NCBI GenBank assembly: GCA_018382295.1
Contig: JAGZQF010000009.1
Span: 1 to 64,000, forward strand
Reading direction: 5' to 3'
Length of the DNA: 64,000 nt
DNA from: Collinsella sp.
GTDB taxonomy: Bacteria; Actinomycetota; Coriobacteriia; Coriobacteriales; Coriobacteriaceae
In this document: piece by piece, positions 42,301 through 50,633 of the stretch
Layout of the letters: the number at the start of each line of letters is the position of its first letter
How positions within the stretch are numbered: the stretch's first letter is position 1
Program-made: the position numbers and the translations under genes
Notes under the pieces: generated by a model
Told to the model about the DNA's origin: nothing
Databases searched by the model: none
Seen by the model: the letters and a program-made list of their open reading frames with translations, nothing else

Positions 42301-42660
42301 TTTAGCGACTACGACGTTCGTTGCGGTGTGCATCCCACGCCCGGCAAGATTCTGTACACCTCGACGCACGATACGTCGACGCTGGCCGGTTGGTGCACCC
42401 GTACCTTTGCGGGCGGCGATGAACCGAGCGGTGTTGAGGTGGCGGCCAAGCTGATGAGCGACGCGCTGGCAAGCGACGCTCCCCTGGTGATGATGCCACT
42501 GCAGGATGTCCTGGGGCTTGGCGACGACGCGCGCATGAACGTTCCGGGCGTGGCCACGGGCAACTGGACCTGGCAGGCTGACGAGGCGGACATTGCAGCC
42601 GCCGAGAACAAAACCGCACAGCTCCTGCGCAACAACCATAGATTCTGGGGTGAAGCGTGA
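39364..42660 (+). CDS. Fused GH13 alpha-amylase/neopullulanase and GH77 4-alpha-glucanotransferase
   Basis: This 1098-residue protein contains two complete enzymes. Residues 1-125 are a starch-binding-like N-domain. Residues about 130-640 are a GH13 barrel of the neopullulanase type with GWRLDVADEL (nucleophile Asp), LLGEVWEDA (Glu) and LLSSHDRPRI (Asp), then a beta-sandwich. From about 655 a MalQ domain follows: CHITSVP, RYWQVLPVNPTD, IGDIPMYVSDDSADAW, VRLDHFLGFHSYYSI, NFIAEDLGYLTPGV and STHDTSTLAG. It probably hydrolyses and rearranges maltodextrins in the cytoplasm, as no signal peptide is seen. It is beside the glg operon and shares a promoter motif with glgB. Confidence 0.92.
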   Translation: MRLIHNSRLPQFRTPFGAVTTGTSVSLSVILEDADPNQATLTLRTWVDEIGESLYPMTHEGDGIFTVELECTEPCLIWYSFICNIEGQPEVRLGAPQGRTGGEGVTYDYAEVPSFQITVYKHRENRPTWYERGMVYQIFPDRYARDENWRERTLAEVEKPRNGIQRRMVEDWNEPPEYERAEDGSIKTWDFYGGSLKGIQNDLPRIAELGFTAIYLNPIFEAASNHRYDTADYTKIDPILGTEQDFTELCEAAEKLGISIILDGVFNHTGDDSIYFNRYGNYPGVGAWQSEDSPWRDAFYFHEDGSYDCWWGVGNMPAINESSELVRERILGKDGIIRKWLRAGAHGWRLDVADELSDDFLTEIKKAVLAEKPDALLLGEVWEDASNKISYGHLRRYLQGSELDSAMDYPFRDMVIGFLMGYKNAYQAAEDIETLRENYPREALSCALNLLSSHDRPRIISVLGGGPDESQLPESDRSKWRLDENSMGLAKSRFWLATLMQMTFPGVPSIYYGDEYGLEGLTDPGNRRTLPTKEDLHDFDTFAIVKNASAVRRALPFMIDGEIKAFALNDEVLAYNRTGKDGESATVIINRSLRNSHRVTIPALDECASDVISGHECEIHNGTVTLDLYPLGSSIIYHHAEQRLQEPLDHGAGVVCHITSVPTDDGEPGTIGAPTRRFIDHLAAMGMRYWQVLPVNPTDFFRSPYAGPSAFAGNIDLLPESHEELAADFETWKARGGEDADPLYTAFKHRNADWLEKYCVYMAVKKYFEGESRHNWPADVARYNEHLIDDKRFHNEAELQAYMQYRFDLAWCELMNYAHKKGIEVIGDIPMYVSDDSADAWSEPENFWLSDTGKAIEISGAPPDNFAPEGQMWGNPTFRWDHMKQNGYSWWMDRLRRAFSLYDRVRLDHFLGFHSYYSIPAGKACADGRWLAGPGKDLFQTAYDELGPLNFIAEDLGYLTPGVRAMASTCGFPGMDVLEFSDYDVRCGVHPTPGKILYTSTHDTSTLAGWCTRTFAGGDEPSGVEVAAKLMSDALASDAPLVMMPLQDVLGLGDDARMNVPGVATGNWTWQADEADIAAAENKTAQLLRNNHRFWGEA

Positions 42661-42704
42661 TAAAACCCCCGATATAGGGTACAGTTACAGACGTTTGAAT
42701 TTAT

Positions 42705-42732
42705 GCGGGCAGAGTAATCTGCCCGCTTTGTG
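42705..42732 (+). terminator. Terminator between GH13-GH77 gene and zinc-ribbon gene
   Basis: GCGGGCAGA (42705-42713) pairs perfectly with TCTGCCCGC (42718-42726) around a 4-base loop and is followed by TTTGTG. It lies 44 bases after the stop codon and 16 bases before the next start. Confidence 0.6.
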
Positions 42733-42748
42733 CTGAAAAGGAAGTATT

Positions 42749-42958
42749 ATGGCGCGCTACGATTACAAGTGCTCGAGCTGCGGCAACGTGTTTGAGGTTG
42801 AGCATCCCATGTCCGAGACTCCCGAGGTCGTGTGCCCCAGCTGCGGTGCCCCGGCGGCCAAGACGTTCTCGGCCAGCGGCATTAAATTTGAGGGCAGCGG
42901 TTTCTACAACACCGATCAACGAAGCGGCGGCTCCAGTACCAACGCCACCAGTGGCTGA
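42749..42958 (+). CDS. FmdB-family zinc-ribbon protein
   Basis: This 69-residue protein begins MARYDYKCSSCGNVFEVEHPM and has a second CxxC in VVCPSCGAPAAK, forming the FmdB/CxxC zinc ribbon. The end is a Ser/Gly-rich tail. Members are widespread and are annotated as putative regulators without a proven role. A ribosome-binding site (AAGGAAG) precedes the ATG. Confidence 0.85.
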   Translation: MARYDYKCSSCGNVFEVEHPMSETPEVVCPSCGAPAAKTFSASGIKFEGSGFYNTDQRSGGSSTNATSG

Positions 42959-42994
42959 TGCGCCAACTGCCCGCATAGCCACTAGGAACCAAGC

Positions 42995-43032
42995 AGCCCC
43001 GCGACCAAAACCGATCGCGGGGCTATTTCTTT
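42995..43032 (+). terminator. Terminator of the zinc-ribbon gene
   Basis: AGCCCCGCGA (42995-43004) pairs perfectly with TCGCGGGGCT (43015-43024) around a 10-base loop, followed by ATTTCTTT. It lies 36 bases past the stop codon. Confidence 0.85.
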
Positions 43033-43073
43033 GCTCTATGGGTAGTTAATTAAGCTACCCAGGTTTCCTTGTG

Positions 43074-43140
43074 AGTTGCGGTGAAATAAGGACTGTTTGG
43101 CGGGCAGAAGCGGCTTTTCATTCCCTATTTCACCGCAACT
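43074..43140. repeat. 67-bp palindromic element, copy A
   Basis: The 19-base arm AGTTGCGGTGAAATAAGGA at the left is repeated in inverse at 43122-43140 with one mismatch, enclosing 29 bases. A second element of exactly 67 bp with the same arms is at 59315-59381, but with an unrelated centre. Copy A lies six bases past the end of rsmB. It is a MITE- or REP-like element and may also act as a terminator. Confidence 0.75.
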
Positions 43141-43146
43141 TAGTCG

Positions 43147-44547
43147 TTACTTGTGGACCAGTCTGGCGCAGAAGTGGCCGTCGTAGGAGTCGGCGTTTAC
43201 CGGCACGCTTTGGAAGAGGCCTCGATCGTTCTGGCGTACGGATACGAGCTTCTTGGCCTGATCGAACTCGGGGAGTTGCAGAATCTGTGCCTCGGAAAGC
43301 GGTGCCACGCTAAAGCCGGCACCCTCGGGAGAAGCAAGGAACGCGTCCACCACCTGCGTGTTCTCCTCGTCGAAGACGGAGCACGTCGCATAGATGAGCT
43401 CGCCGCCGGCAGCCACGCGCGCGGCGGCTTCCTTGAGCATCGACAGCTGCAGTTTGGGCAGCTCAACCGTCACATCCTTTTCGGTCAGACGCCACGGAAT
43501 CTCGGGATGACGACGCATGGTTCCGGTGCCCGAGCACGGCGCATCGATAAAGACCGTGTCGAATTTAACCGGCTCGCCAAGCATGGCATCAAACGATGTG
43601 AGCACCTCATCAAGCTCGCAGGCATCGCCCGAAACCGTACGAACGCCCTGAATACCCGCCTTGTGAAGGCGCGCGAGATTTAGGTCGCACTTACGGTCAT
43701 GAAGATCAAGTGCCGTATGCAGACGCTCATAGCCGGCGCGCTTGGCCTGGCACATCATCACATAGGTCTTGGTACCGCGACCGGCGCCAATCTCAAGGCA
43801 GCTTCCAGGGCGCGTGGCAGCTGTGGCGATGAGCTGAGCGTTAAGGTCCGAGGCCACCGCGGCAGCACGCTCAAACACACCCGAAGCAACGGTAACCTGG
43901 GCATCAACCGGAGCATGGCTGCCCGGGAAGACAGGCGCGACGAGCTGCGAGATATACGGATCGGGCTTAGTCGCAAAGGCGTTCTCATGCAGGGCCAGCG
44001 GCGCGGGGGCCAGATTGCCGGCAAAGTTAAGCGCACCCTCGGGCGTGTCAAACGACGCCATAATACGAGCGCACAGCCAACGCGGCAGACCCATCAGGCG
44101 CGACAGACGAACCAAGCGTCGCTCAGACTCGTCTACATCGGACGCCGTGGCAAAGTCCTCAACGTTGTCCGCGACCTTATGCAGCACGGCATTGGCCAAA
44201 CCGGCGGCAGACTTAGCTCCGCTGCGCACCAGCTCAACGCCCTGACTCACCGCAACGCGGCCAGGCGTATGCAGATAGAGCATCTCGAAGGCTGAGATAC
44301 GAAGTGCCATGCGAACACGCGGCGCAACCTTTTTAGGCTTATCGAGAAACTGATCGAGCAGCTCGTCCAAAATACCCTGCGTAGCGGCCACACCCAGCGC
44401 CAAGCGGGCGGCAAAAGCGGAATCGCGCTGGTCAATAGCCTTGGCCGATGCGCGAGTGGACAGCACGTCACGCGCATACATGCCGCGGCGATCGGCCTCC
44501 ATTAGCACATCGAGCGCAAGTTTGCGCGCGGGAGACAGCTTGCTCAT
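43147..44547 (-). CDS. rsmB: 16S rRNA (cytosine-967-C5)-methyltransferase
   Basis: This 466-residue protein has an N-terminal NusB-like domain (SPARKLALDVLMEADRRGMYARDVL in two pieces; ALRISAFEMLYLHTPGRVAVSQGVELV in two pieces) and a C-terminal methyltransferase. The latter has CLEIGAGRGTKTYVMM for SAM binding, DAPCSGTGTMRRHPEIPWR with the first catalytic cysteine and LIYATCSVFDEENTQVV with the second. Its ATG overlaps the fmt stop (ATGA). priA-def-fmt-rsmB is a common bacterial order. Confidence 0.93.
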   Translation of the reverse strand: MSKLSPARKLALDVLMEADRRGMYARDVLSTRASAKAIDQRDSAFAARLALGVAATQGILDELLDQFLDKPKKVAPRVRMALRISAFEMLYLHTPGRVAVSQGVELVRSGAKSAAGLANAVLHKVADNVEDFATASDVDESERRLVRLSRLMGLPRWLCARIMASFDTPEGALNFAGNLAPAPLALHENAFATKPDPYISQLVAPVFPGSHAPVDAQVTVASGVFERAAAVASDLNAQLIATAATRPGSCLEIGAGRGTKTYVMMCQAKRAGYERLHTALDLHDRKCDLNLARLHKAGIQGVRTVSGDACELDEVLTSFDAMLGEPVKFDTVFIDAPCSGTGTMRRHPEIPWRLTEKDVTVELPKLQLSMLKEAAARVAAGGELIYATCSVFDEENTQVVDAFLASPEGAGFSVAPLSEAQILQLPEFDQAKKLVSVRQNDRGLFQSVPVNADSYDGHFCARLVHK

Positions 44548-45464
44548 GACAAAACACCCCAGATAAGATCGGCGCCTTGCAGCCCAGCAGCCCAAGCAGA
44601 AGCGGCCATGGCACGCTTGCCATCGGGCTTAACCTCGAGCAGTTCAACCGCACCATCGGAAAGGCCAAGGAAAACACGCTTATTCTTAACGTCAATGCCG
44701 CCCTTGCCAAGCGAAACATCGGTCAGCGCAGCATCGAGCACACGCACGGTCTTGCCGGCAATCACGCAACGAGCAGGCGCGGTATCGGACGAAGCGAGCA
44801 CATGACGCACGCAATCGAGCGCAGCCATCTGCGGATCCAGACGCATCTCCAGCTTGGAAATCTTGACAGCATGGGTAACGAGCGCCTCATCCTGTTCAGT
44901 CCACACGGCGGTGCCATCGGCAAGAGAAGGAAGCGTATCGGCAAGCAGTTTGCCGCCCAGCTCGCCAAGCTCCATAGTCAGTGCCTCAGCATGCTTACCG
45001 GCAACCGACGTGGAAGCCTGAGCACAATAAGCACCAGTATCCACGCCATGCCCGATGCGCATGATAGAAACGCCAGCAACCTCATCACCAGCAAGAATGG
45101 CACGCTGAATAGGAGCAGCCCCCCGCCAACGAGGCAGCAAGGACGCATGAACATTCACAATGCCGAGCGGCGCCATGTGAAGAACCTCATCGGGCAAAAT
45201 GCAACCATAAGCAGCCACACAGAAAATATCGGCATCCGCAGCTTGGAGCGCCTCAACAACCTCGGCCGTCATACGATTTGTCTCAACAACCGGCAACCCC
45301 AGCTCAAGCGCCTTGGCCTTAACAGGAGAAGGCTCAAGCTTCTTACCACGCCCACGAACAGCATCAGGGCGAGTAATAACAAGCGCAATCTCATTCCCAG
45401 CCGCAACAAGCGAAGTCAACGAAGGAACAGCAAAATCAGGCGTACCCATAAATACAATACGCAT
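44544..45464 (-). CDS. fmt: Methionyl-tRNA formyltransferase
   Basis: This 306-residue enzyme formylates initiator Met-tRNA. It starts MRIVFMGTPDFAVPSL and has the folate and catalytic block NVHASLLPRWRGAAPIQRAI with the essential Asn and His, and SIMRIGHGVDTGAY with the catalytic Asp. The C-terminal OB-like domain is present. It is second of a three-gene set, though def lies about 320 bases upstream, separated by a large palindromic element. Confidence 0.95.
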   Translation of the reverse strand: MRIVFMGTPDFAVPSLTSLVAAGNEIALVITRPDAVRGRGKKLEPSPVKAKALELGLPVVETNRMTAEVVEALQAADADIFCVAAYGCILPDEVLHMAPLGIVNVHASLLPRWRGAAPIQRAILAGDEVAGVSIMRIGHGVDTGAYCAQASTSVAGKHAEALTMELGELGGKLLADTLPSLADGTAVWTEQDEALVTHAVKISKLEMRLDPQMAALDCVRHVLASSDTAPARCVIAGKTVRVLDAALTDVSLGKGGIDVKNKRVFLGLSDGAVELLEVKPDGKRAMAASAWAAGLQGADLIWGVLS

Positions 45465-45784
45465 AAAGAACGTCTCCCCTCAACCAAAGCCGAGACGGCT
45501 ACAAAGAACAGCGGAAAGCCAAGTACCAAGCCTATCCGCAAGAACAATTCAACAAGAACAAATATACCCAAAACCAAAGAAAGAGCCGCATAAAAGCAGC
45601 CCTCCCAACAAAGCACCTATCAGCGAAGACGCCCCTCTCTGGCCCGACGGCACCCGGGCGAGACAAGCAGCGTCAACGTAGTCCCCGGGGCGCCCGCCTA
45701 TATCGTCCCGCGCGCAGTTTCGCAGCGCAGCGAGAATGTTTGAGCACGGGATGATATAGGCGGGCGCCCCGGGGACGGACAAAC
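45465..45784. other. Gap between fmt and def
   Basis: About 320 bases separate the two genes, which are usually adjacent. The left half is AT- and A-rich with no convincing gene. The right half is occupied by the 96-bp palindromic element described separately. Confidence 0.5.
45681..45776. repeat. 96-bp palindromic element between def and fmt
   Basis: Two 30-base arms (45681-45710 and 45747-45776) are inverse copies with one mismatch. They start GTCCCCGGGGCGCCCGCC and enclose 36 bases. The arms are extremely stable as RNA. The element lies eight bases after the def stop, so it may insulate fmt-rsmB from def. Confidence 0.75.
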
Positions 45785-46321
45785 CTACTCCGTCTCGCCC
45801 GGTCGAGCGCCGCGGGCCAGGGCGTCCTGGTACTCCTTGACGGCCTTGAGCCTCTGCATGGGCTTCAGTCGCTCGAACATAGTGTTGCCGTGCAGGTGAT
45901 CGATCTCGTGCTGCAAGCACACGCAGAACAGATCACCCGTGGCCTCATAGCGAATAAGGTTGGCATCCAAGTCATACGCCTCGACGACGACATGGTCGGG
46001 ACGCTCAATCTCGCAGCTAATGCCAGGGATGGAAAGGCAGCCCTCGCTAAAGGGCACCAGATGGTCACTCTGCTCAACAATGACGGGATTAATAAGCACG
46101 TACGGATCATAGTCATTCTTGTCGCTGTAGTCGCAGTCGATGGTGACGAGCTGAATAAGCTCGCCAATCTGCGGGGCAGCCAGGCCGCAGCCGCCGTTCT
46201 CGAACATCATCTTCTTCATCTTCTCGGCAAGCGCCTCGATCGCCGGGGTGATCTCCTCGATGACGGCGCACTCCTGGCGCAGACGAGGGTCGGGCGACAG
46301 TACGATTCCGTTGGCTTCCAT
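45785..46321 (-). CDS. def: Peptide deformylase
   Basis: This 178-residue metalloenzyme removes the N-terminal formyl group of new proteins. All three motifs are present: GCGLAAPQIG, EGCLSIPG with the metal-binding Cys, and QHEIDHLHG with the HExxH metal site. The second ATG was chosen because AAAGG is six bases upstream of it; an ATG two codons earlier is adjacent to that site. priA ends 18 bases upstream. Confidence 0.95.
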   Translation of the reverse strand: MEANGIVLSPDPRLRQECAVIEEITPAIEALAEKMKKMMFENGGCGLAAPQIGELIQLVTIDCDYSDKNDYDPYVLINPVIVEQSDHLVPFSEGCLSIPGISCEIERPDHVVVEAYDLDANLIRYEATGDLFCVCLQHEIDHLHGNTMFERLKPMQRLKAVKEYQDALARGARPGETE

Positions 46322-46339
46322 GGCCATCCTTTCGGGTTG

Positions 46340-48793
46340 TTACATCAAATCATAGGCGTCGACGTCAACGCTCACGCTCACGCCACGCACGGAGCCCACC
46401 TCTTTGAGGCAGGCGTCGATATCGTCAGAGACATGGTACCCCACGGGCGACTTCACAAGCAGATGGAAGCGGTAACGGTCCTTGGCTCTCTCGATTACAC
46501 ACGAAGCCGGGCCAAGCACCTGCGGCACGGCACTCCCCGCCCGCAAAAAGTCGGGCGCGGCGGCATGCCAGCGGCGCTTAAGAAGCTTTGCAATGCGCCC
46601 GATGTAGTCTTGCGCGTCGTCTCGGTTCGCCGACCACACCAAGATGTTGACCAGGCGAACAAACGGCGGGTATAGCGCGTCGCGGCGCTGTTCCAGGTCG
46701 TAGTCGGTAAAGATCGAACGGTCGTGCTCAGCGACGGCGCGAATGACCGGATCCTCGGGCAGGTAGGTCTGGATGATCACCTCGCCGGGGCGATCGCCGC
46801 GACCGGCACGGCCCGCCACCTGTTCCAGCAGGTCGTAGGCGCGCTCCCCTGCGCGAAAGTCGGGCAGCTTGAGGGCGAAGTCGGCATTGACCACGCCCAC
46901 GAGCGTGACCTCAGGAAAGTCGAGACCCTTTGCGATCATTTGGGTGCCCAGTAACACGGCGCAATCGGCCGCATCGAACTGCTCGAGCAGCTTTTTGTGC
47001 GCATCCTTGCCGCGCGTGGAATCGGCATCCATGCGAATAATGGCGACGTCCTCGGGAAGCATCTGGTGCAGTGCGTCCTCGATCTGCTGAGTGCCCAGAC
47101 CCATTTTTGCCAGATAGCGGCTACCGCATTTGGGACAGTGGCTCGTGGGCGCGGGATACGGCTGCACGCGCCAAGACGAACCGCATGTGTGACACTGCAG
47201 CGTGTGCGTGCGTTCGTGGTACGTGAGCGCGGTGGAACAGTGGTTGCAGGTGGGCACGCAGCCGCACTCGCGGCACATCAGGAACGGCGCAAAGCCACGG
47301 CGGTTATGCAGCAGTACGGCCTTCTCGCGTCGCTCGACCACACGCTCCAAGCCCTCCATCAAGGGTTTTGAGAACATGGAGCGGCTGCCGTGAGAAAACT
47401 CATGGCGCAGGTCGGCAATCCGAACCGTAGGCAGCACGGCGTGTCCCGGGCGCTCGGGCATCTCGACGCGCGTCCAGGTGCCACCGTTATACGTGCCACG
47501 GCGGCAGCGGTCGAGGGCCTCGGCAGAAGGCGTGGCGGAACCCAATACGAGCGGACAGCGGTAGCGTCGCGCTATCTCGGCCGCCACCTCGCGCGCATGG
47601 TAGCGCGGGCTAGAACCCTGCTTGTAACTGGTCTCGTGTTCCTCGTCGATGATGATGAGGCCCAGGTCGCTGAGCGGGCAAAAGAGCGCCGAGCGGGCAC
47701 CCACGACCACACGCGCGGCACCGCTGGCAACCATGTCCCACTGGTCCAGGCGCTCGCCGGCCGAAAGGCGCGAATGGAACACGGCGACCGTCTCGCCAAA
47801 GCGCGAGCGGAAGCGGCCGACGGTTTGGGCCGTCAGCGAGATCTCGGGAACCAACACGCAGGCCGAACGGCCGGCCGCGAGCGCGCGCTCAATCGCCGAA
47901 AGGTAAACCTCGGTTTTGCCGGAGCCGGTGACGCCGTCGACAAGGACCACGTCTCCGTGGGCGTCAAGACAGGCACGCTCAATCTGCGCGAGCGCCTTCT
48001 GTTGGCCCTTGGTGAGCGCGACCGGCGCCTTGCCGCTTGCCGAGGACAGCGTGGTCTGCTCGCTGCAGCCACGCCACGCACGGCGCTCCTCCACCACCAC
48101 GACACCGCGCTTTTCGAGCGCCTTGATGGTCGCCGACATGCTGTTATAGAGCAGGTTGAGGTCGCGCGTCGTGACCGGCCCGCACTGGAGCGCCTCGATG
48201 AGCTGACGCTGACGGACCGCGGTCTTGGGCGGCGTATAGTCGAAACCCTCGGGCGTGAGCATGACCCAGCGGTTTTGGATGGGTTTAACAGCGGGGCGCT
48301 CAACCGTCCACACGCCGTCGTCACCCTTGACCACACGCGGGCTTCCACCCGGGGGCAAGAACAGGCGCAGACACTCGGAAAGCGTCGCAACATATTCGCG
48401 GCTCATCCAACGCGCGATGCGGGCGGCCTCTGCGGTAAAGAGCGGCTTGCTGAGGATGGCTTCGACGGCTTTAATGCGCGCGGGGTCGAGCGCGCTGTTG
48501 CCCTGCAGATCGCCCAGCTCGGGCGCAATGTCGACGATGTAGCCTGCGGCAGCACGGTTGCCAAAATGGACCAGGACCGTGGATCCGATCTGCGCGTCGC
48601 TAGCAAGGGGTTGAGGAATGCCATAGGCAAACGGCTCGGACAGCGCACGCGTCGGGATGTCGAGAACCACGCTCGCATAGGCGGCGATGGGCTCAGGTGC
48701 AGGCTTAGGCTGAGCCGAGGCAGCGGCAGACACTGGCTTCACCGGAACCTCCTCCGGTTCCGGCGAACCAAACAGCGACAGTTGCTCGGCCAC
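46340..48793 (-). CDS. priA: Primosomal protein N', replication-restart helicase
   Basis: This 817-residue SF2 helicase re-starts stalled replication forks. It has an N-terminal DNA-binding domain, Walker A VDGVTGSGKTEVYL and Walker B LIIIDEEHETSYKQ. The zinc cluster is CRECGCVPTCNHCSTALTYH (in part) followed by LQCHTCGSSW and SHCPKCGSRY. Helicase motifs include QMIAKGLDFPEVTLVGV and QVAGRAGRGDRPG. The N-terminus MAEQLSLFGSPEP resembles a clamp-binding peptide. It starts the def-fmt-rsmB group. Confidence 0.96.
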   Translation of the reverse strand: MAEQLSLFGSPEPEEVPVKPVSAAASAQPKPAPEPIAAYASVVLDIPTRALSEPFAYGIPQPLASDAQIGSTVLVHFGNRAAAGYIVDIAPELGDLQGNSALDPARIKAVEAILSKPLFTAEAARIARWMSREYVATLSECLRLFLPPGGSPRVVKGDDGVWTVERPAVKPIQNRWVMLTPEGFDYTPPKTAVRQRQLIEALQCGPVTTRDLNLLYNSMSATIKALEKRGVVVVEERRAWRGCSEQTTLSSASGKAPVALTKGQQKALAQIERACLDAHGDVVLVDGVTGSGKTEVYLSAIERALAAGRSACVLVPEISLTAQTVGRFRSRFGETVAVFHSRLSAGERLDQWDMVASGAARVVVGARSALFCPLSDLGLIIIDEEHETSYKQGSSPRYHAREVAAEIARRYRCPLVLGSATPSAEALDRCRRGTYNGGTWTRVEMPERPGHAVLPTVRIADLRHEFSHGSRSMFSKPLMEGLERVVERREKAVLLHNRRGFAPFLMCRECGCVPTCNHCSTALTYHERTHTLQCHTCGSSWRVQPYPAPTSHCPKCGSRYLAKMGLGTQQIEDALHQMLPEDVAIIRMDADSTRGKDAHKKLLEQFDAADCAVLLGTQMIAKGLDFPEVTLVGVVNADFALKLPDFRAGERAYDLLEQVAGRAGRGDRPGEVIIQTYLPEDPVIRAVAEHDRSIFTDYDLEQRRDALYPPFVRLVNILVWSANRDDAQDYIGRIAKLLKRRWHAAAPDFLRAGSAVPQVLGPASCVIERAKDRYRFHLLVKSPVGYHVSDDIDACLKEVGSVRGVSVSVDVDAYDLM

Positions 48794-48824
48794 GGCTCCA
48801 GCACCTCCTATCCCATACGTCTAC

Positions 48825-48858
48825 AGAAACAAGAGCCCCGCTCGGGTGAACGGGGCTC
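48825..48858 (-). terminator. Terminator of gltX
   Basis: On the minus strand GAGCCCCG pairs with CGGGGCTC (48833-48840 with 48851-48858) and is followed by TTGTTTCTG. It begins 24 bases past the gltX stop and precedes the priA start, so it separates the two transcripts. Confidence 0.75.
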
Positions 48859-48881
48859 GGATACATACGTTTGCGCAGCGA

Positions 48882-50357
48882 TTACAGCGCCATCGTGCGG
48901 GCGCGGTCGATGCGCGCCAGGCAGTCGTCGCGGCCGATGAGCGCCATGGTCTCGCCCAGCGGAGGACTCACCATGTTGCCGCAGACGGCGACGCGCACGG
49001 CCTGGAACACCACGCGCTTCTTGAGGTCCATCTGCTCGGGCAGCGGCTCAAGCGCGGCGTCGATGTTGGCAGCCGTCCACTCGTTCACACCCTCGAGCGC
49101 GGCCTTGGAGGCATCCAGAATGACACCCATGCCCTCCTTGGCCAGGCCCTTGTTGACGGATTTCTCGTCATACTCGAGCGTCTCGGCCGTGGCAAAGATG
49201 GGAGCGGCGACGGTCACGGCGTCGGCCGGCATCTTGGTGCGCGGCTTGACGATGGCGGCAAGCGCATCGATCCAATCCTCGCCGTACTCGACATTACCCT
49301 CGATGAGACCCGCCTCGTGCAGCTCGGGGACCATGATCTCGTCGGCAAACTGAGCATCGGACATGCCGTTGATGTACTCGGCATTGACCCAATCGAGCTT
49401 CTTGGGGTCGAAGGTCGCCGGGTTCTTAGAGATGCGGTCGAGCGAGAACTTGCTGGCCAGGACATCGCGCGGGATGATCGTGGTCTCACCGTCGAGCGAC
49501 CAGCCGAGCAGCGCCAGGTAGTTGACGAAGGCGTCGGACAGGTAGCCGGCGTCGCGGTACTCCTCCACCGAGGTGGCGCCGTGGCGCTTGGAGAGCTTCT
49601 TGCCGTCGGCACCCAAGATCATGGAGATGTGGGCGAACGTAGGCACGGGCGCGCCGAGGGCCTCGTAGACCATGACCTGACGCGGGGTGTTGGACAGGTG
49701 GTCGTCGCCGCGGATGACGTGGGTGATCTTCATCATGGCGTCGTCGACGACGGTCGCGAAGTTGTACGTGGGCGTGCCATCGGAGCGGAAGATGACAAAG
49801 TCGTCGAGCTCCTTGGCGTCGAAGGTCACCTCGCCGTGGACGGCGTCGTGGATGACGACGTCGCCGCGGTCCTCGGGCACCTTAATACGCAGGACGTAGG
49901 ACTCGCCGGCCTCGATGCGGCGGCGGGCCTCCTCGGGATCAAGATCGCGGCAACGGCGCTGATAGCCCTGGAAGGGGTCCTTGCGCTCCTGCGCGGCCTT
50001 GCGGTCGGCGTCGAGCTGCTCCTTGGTGCAGAAGCAGGGATAGGCCTTGCCCTCGTCCCAAAGCTTCTGGGCGGCCTGCTTGTACAGGTCCAGGCGCTCG
50101 GTCTGGGCGTAGGGGCCAAAGTCGCCGCCCACCTCGGGACCCTCGTCCCAGTCCAGGCCCAGCCAACGCATGGCGCGCAGGATAATCTGCGTGTTCTCGT
50201 CGGTGGAGCGGGTGGGGTCGGTGTCGTCGATGCGCAGGATGAACGTGCCGCCGTTTGCGCGGGCGAAAGCCCAGTTATAGATAGCGGTGCGGGCGCCGCC
50301 GATGTGCAGCTTGCCCGTCGGTGAGGGTGCAAAGCGGACGCGAACGTCTGATGCCAT
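48882..50357 (-). CDS. gltX: Glutamyl-tRNA synthetase
   Basis: This 491-residue class I synthetase has the HIGH-type motif FAPSPTGKLHIGGARTAIYN (in part), KKLSKRHGATSVEEY as KMSKS, and the C-terminal anticodon-binding helical domain. AGGAG precedes the chosen ATG; the longer open frame upstream does not fit the family. Whether it also charges tRNA-Gln cannot be judged, as no gatCAB gene is in the window. Confidence 0.96.
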   Translation of the reverse strand: MASDVRVRFAPSPTGKLHIGGARTAIYNWAFARANGGTFILRIDDTDPTRSTDENTQIILRAMRWLGLDWDEGPEVGGDFGPYAQTERLDLYKQAAQKLWDEGKAYPCFCTKEQLDADRKAAQERKDPFQGYQRRCRDLDPEEARRRIEAGESYVLRIKVPEDRGDVVIHDAVHGEVTFDAKELDDFVIFRSDGTPTYNFATVVDDAMMKITHVIRGDDHLSNTPRQVMVYEALGAPVPTFAHISMILGADGKKLSKRHGATSVEEYRDAGYLSDAFVNYLALLGWSLDGETTIIPRDVLASKFSLDRISKNPATFDPKKLDWVNAEYINGMSDAQFADEIMVPELHEAGLIEGNVEYGEDWIDALAAIVKPRTKMPADAVTVAAPIFATAETLEYDEKSVNKGLAKEGMGVILDASKAALEGVNEWTAANIDAALEPLPEQMDLKKRVVFQAVRVAVCGNMVSPPLGETMALIGRDDCLARIDRARTMAL

Positions 50358-50443
50358 GGAAATCTCCTCGATTGCAGGATGGATGTCTAACCGCATCAGT
50401 ATAAAGCATCAAAGCAACCTCCGCACAAAGGGCACCGACCCAA

Positions 50444-50523
50444 TCATTGGGGACAGACTTAAATGACCAGTCGTTGGAGACGTTCTTAGTTTAAGGCTGG
50501 TCATTTAAGTCTGTCCCCAATGA
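50444..50523. repeat. 80-bp palindromic element upstream of metK
   Basis: Perfect 27-base inverted arms lie at 50444-50470 and 50497-50523 around 26 bases. The arms begin TCATTGGGGACAGACTTAAA. The element lies between the divergent gltX and metK genes, in the region where their promoters should be. I recall this arm sequence as frequent in Collinsella genomes, but cannot check it. Confidence 0.8.
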
Positions 50524-50633
50524 GTAGGTGCGGAAAGGGTGTGAATGTTTGATTTACGCGTTATGATGTGCCCTTGCATAGAGAGCCCGGCGGAATGGTA
50601 ACGGTCGCGGGACACGTTTTTGAAAGGACAATC

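Noticed and set aside
45416..45616. A 66-residue hydrophobic open frame between fmt and def
   Set aside because: It overlaps the 5' end of fmt, lacks a ribosome-binding site and derives from an A-rich stretch on the other strand; likely chance.
50358..50633. SAM riboswitch in front of metK
   Set aside because: The leader is occupied by a perfect inverted repeat and shows no recognisable SAM aptamer pattern or terminator/antiterminator pair.
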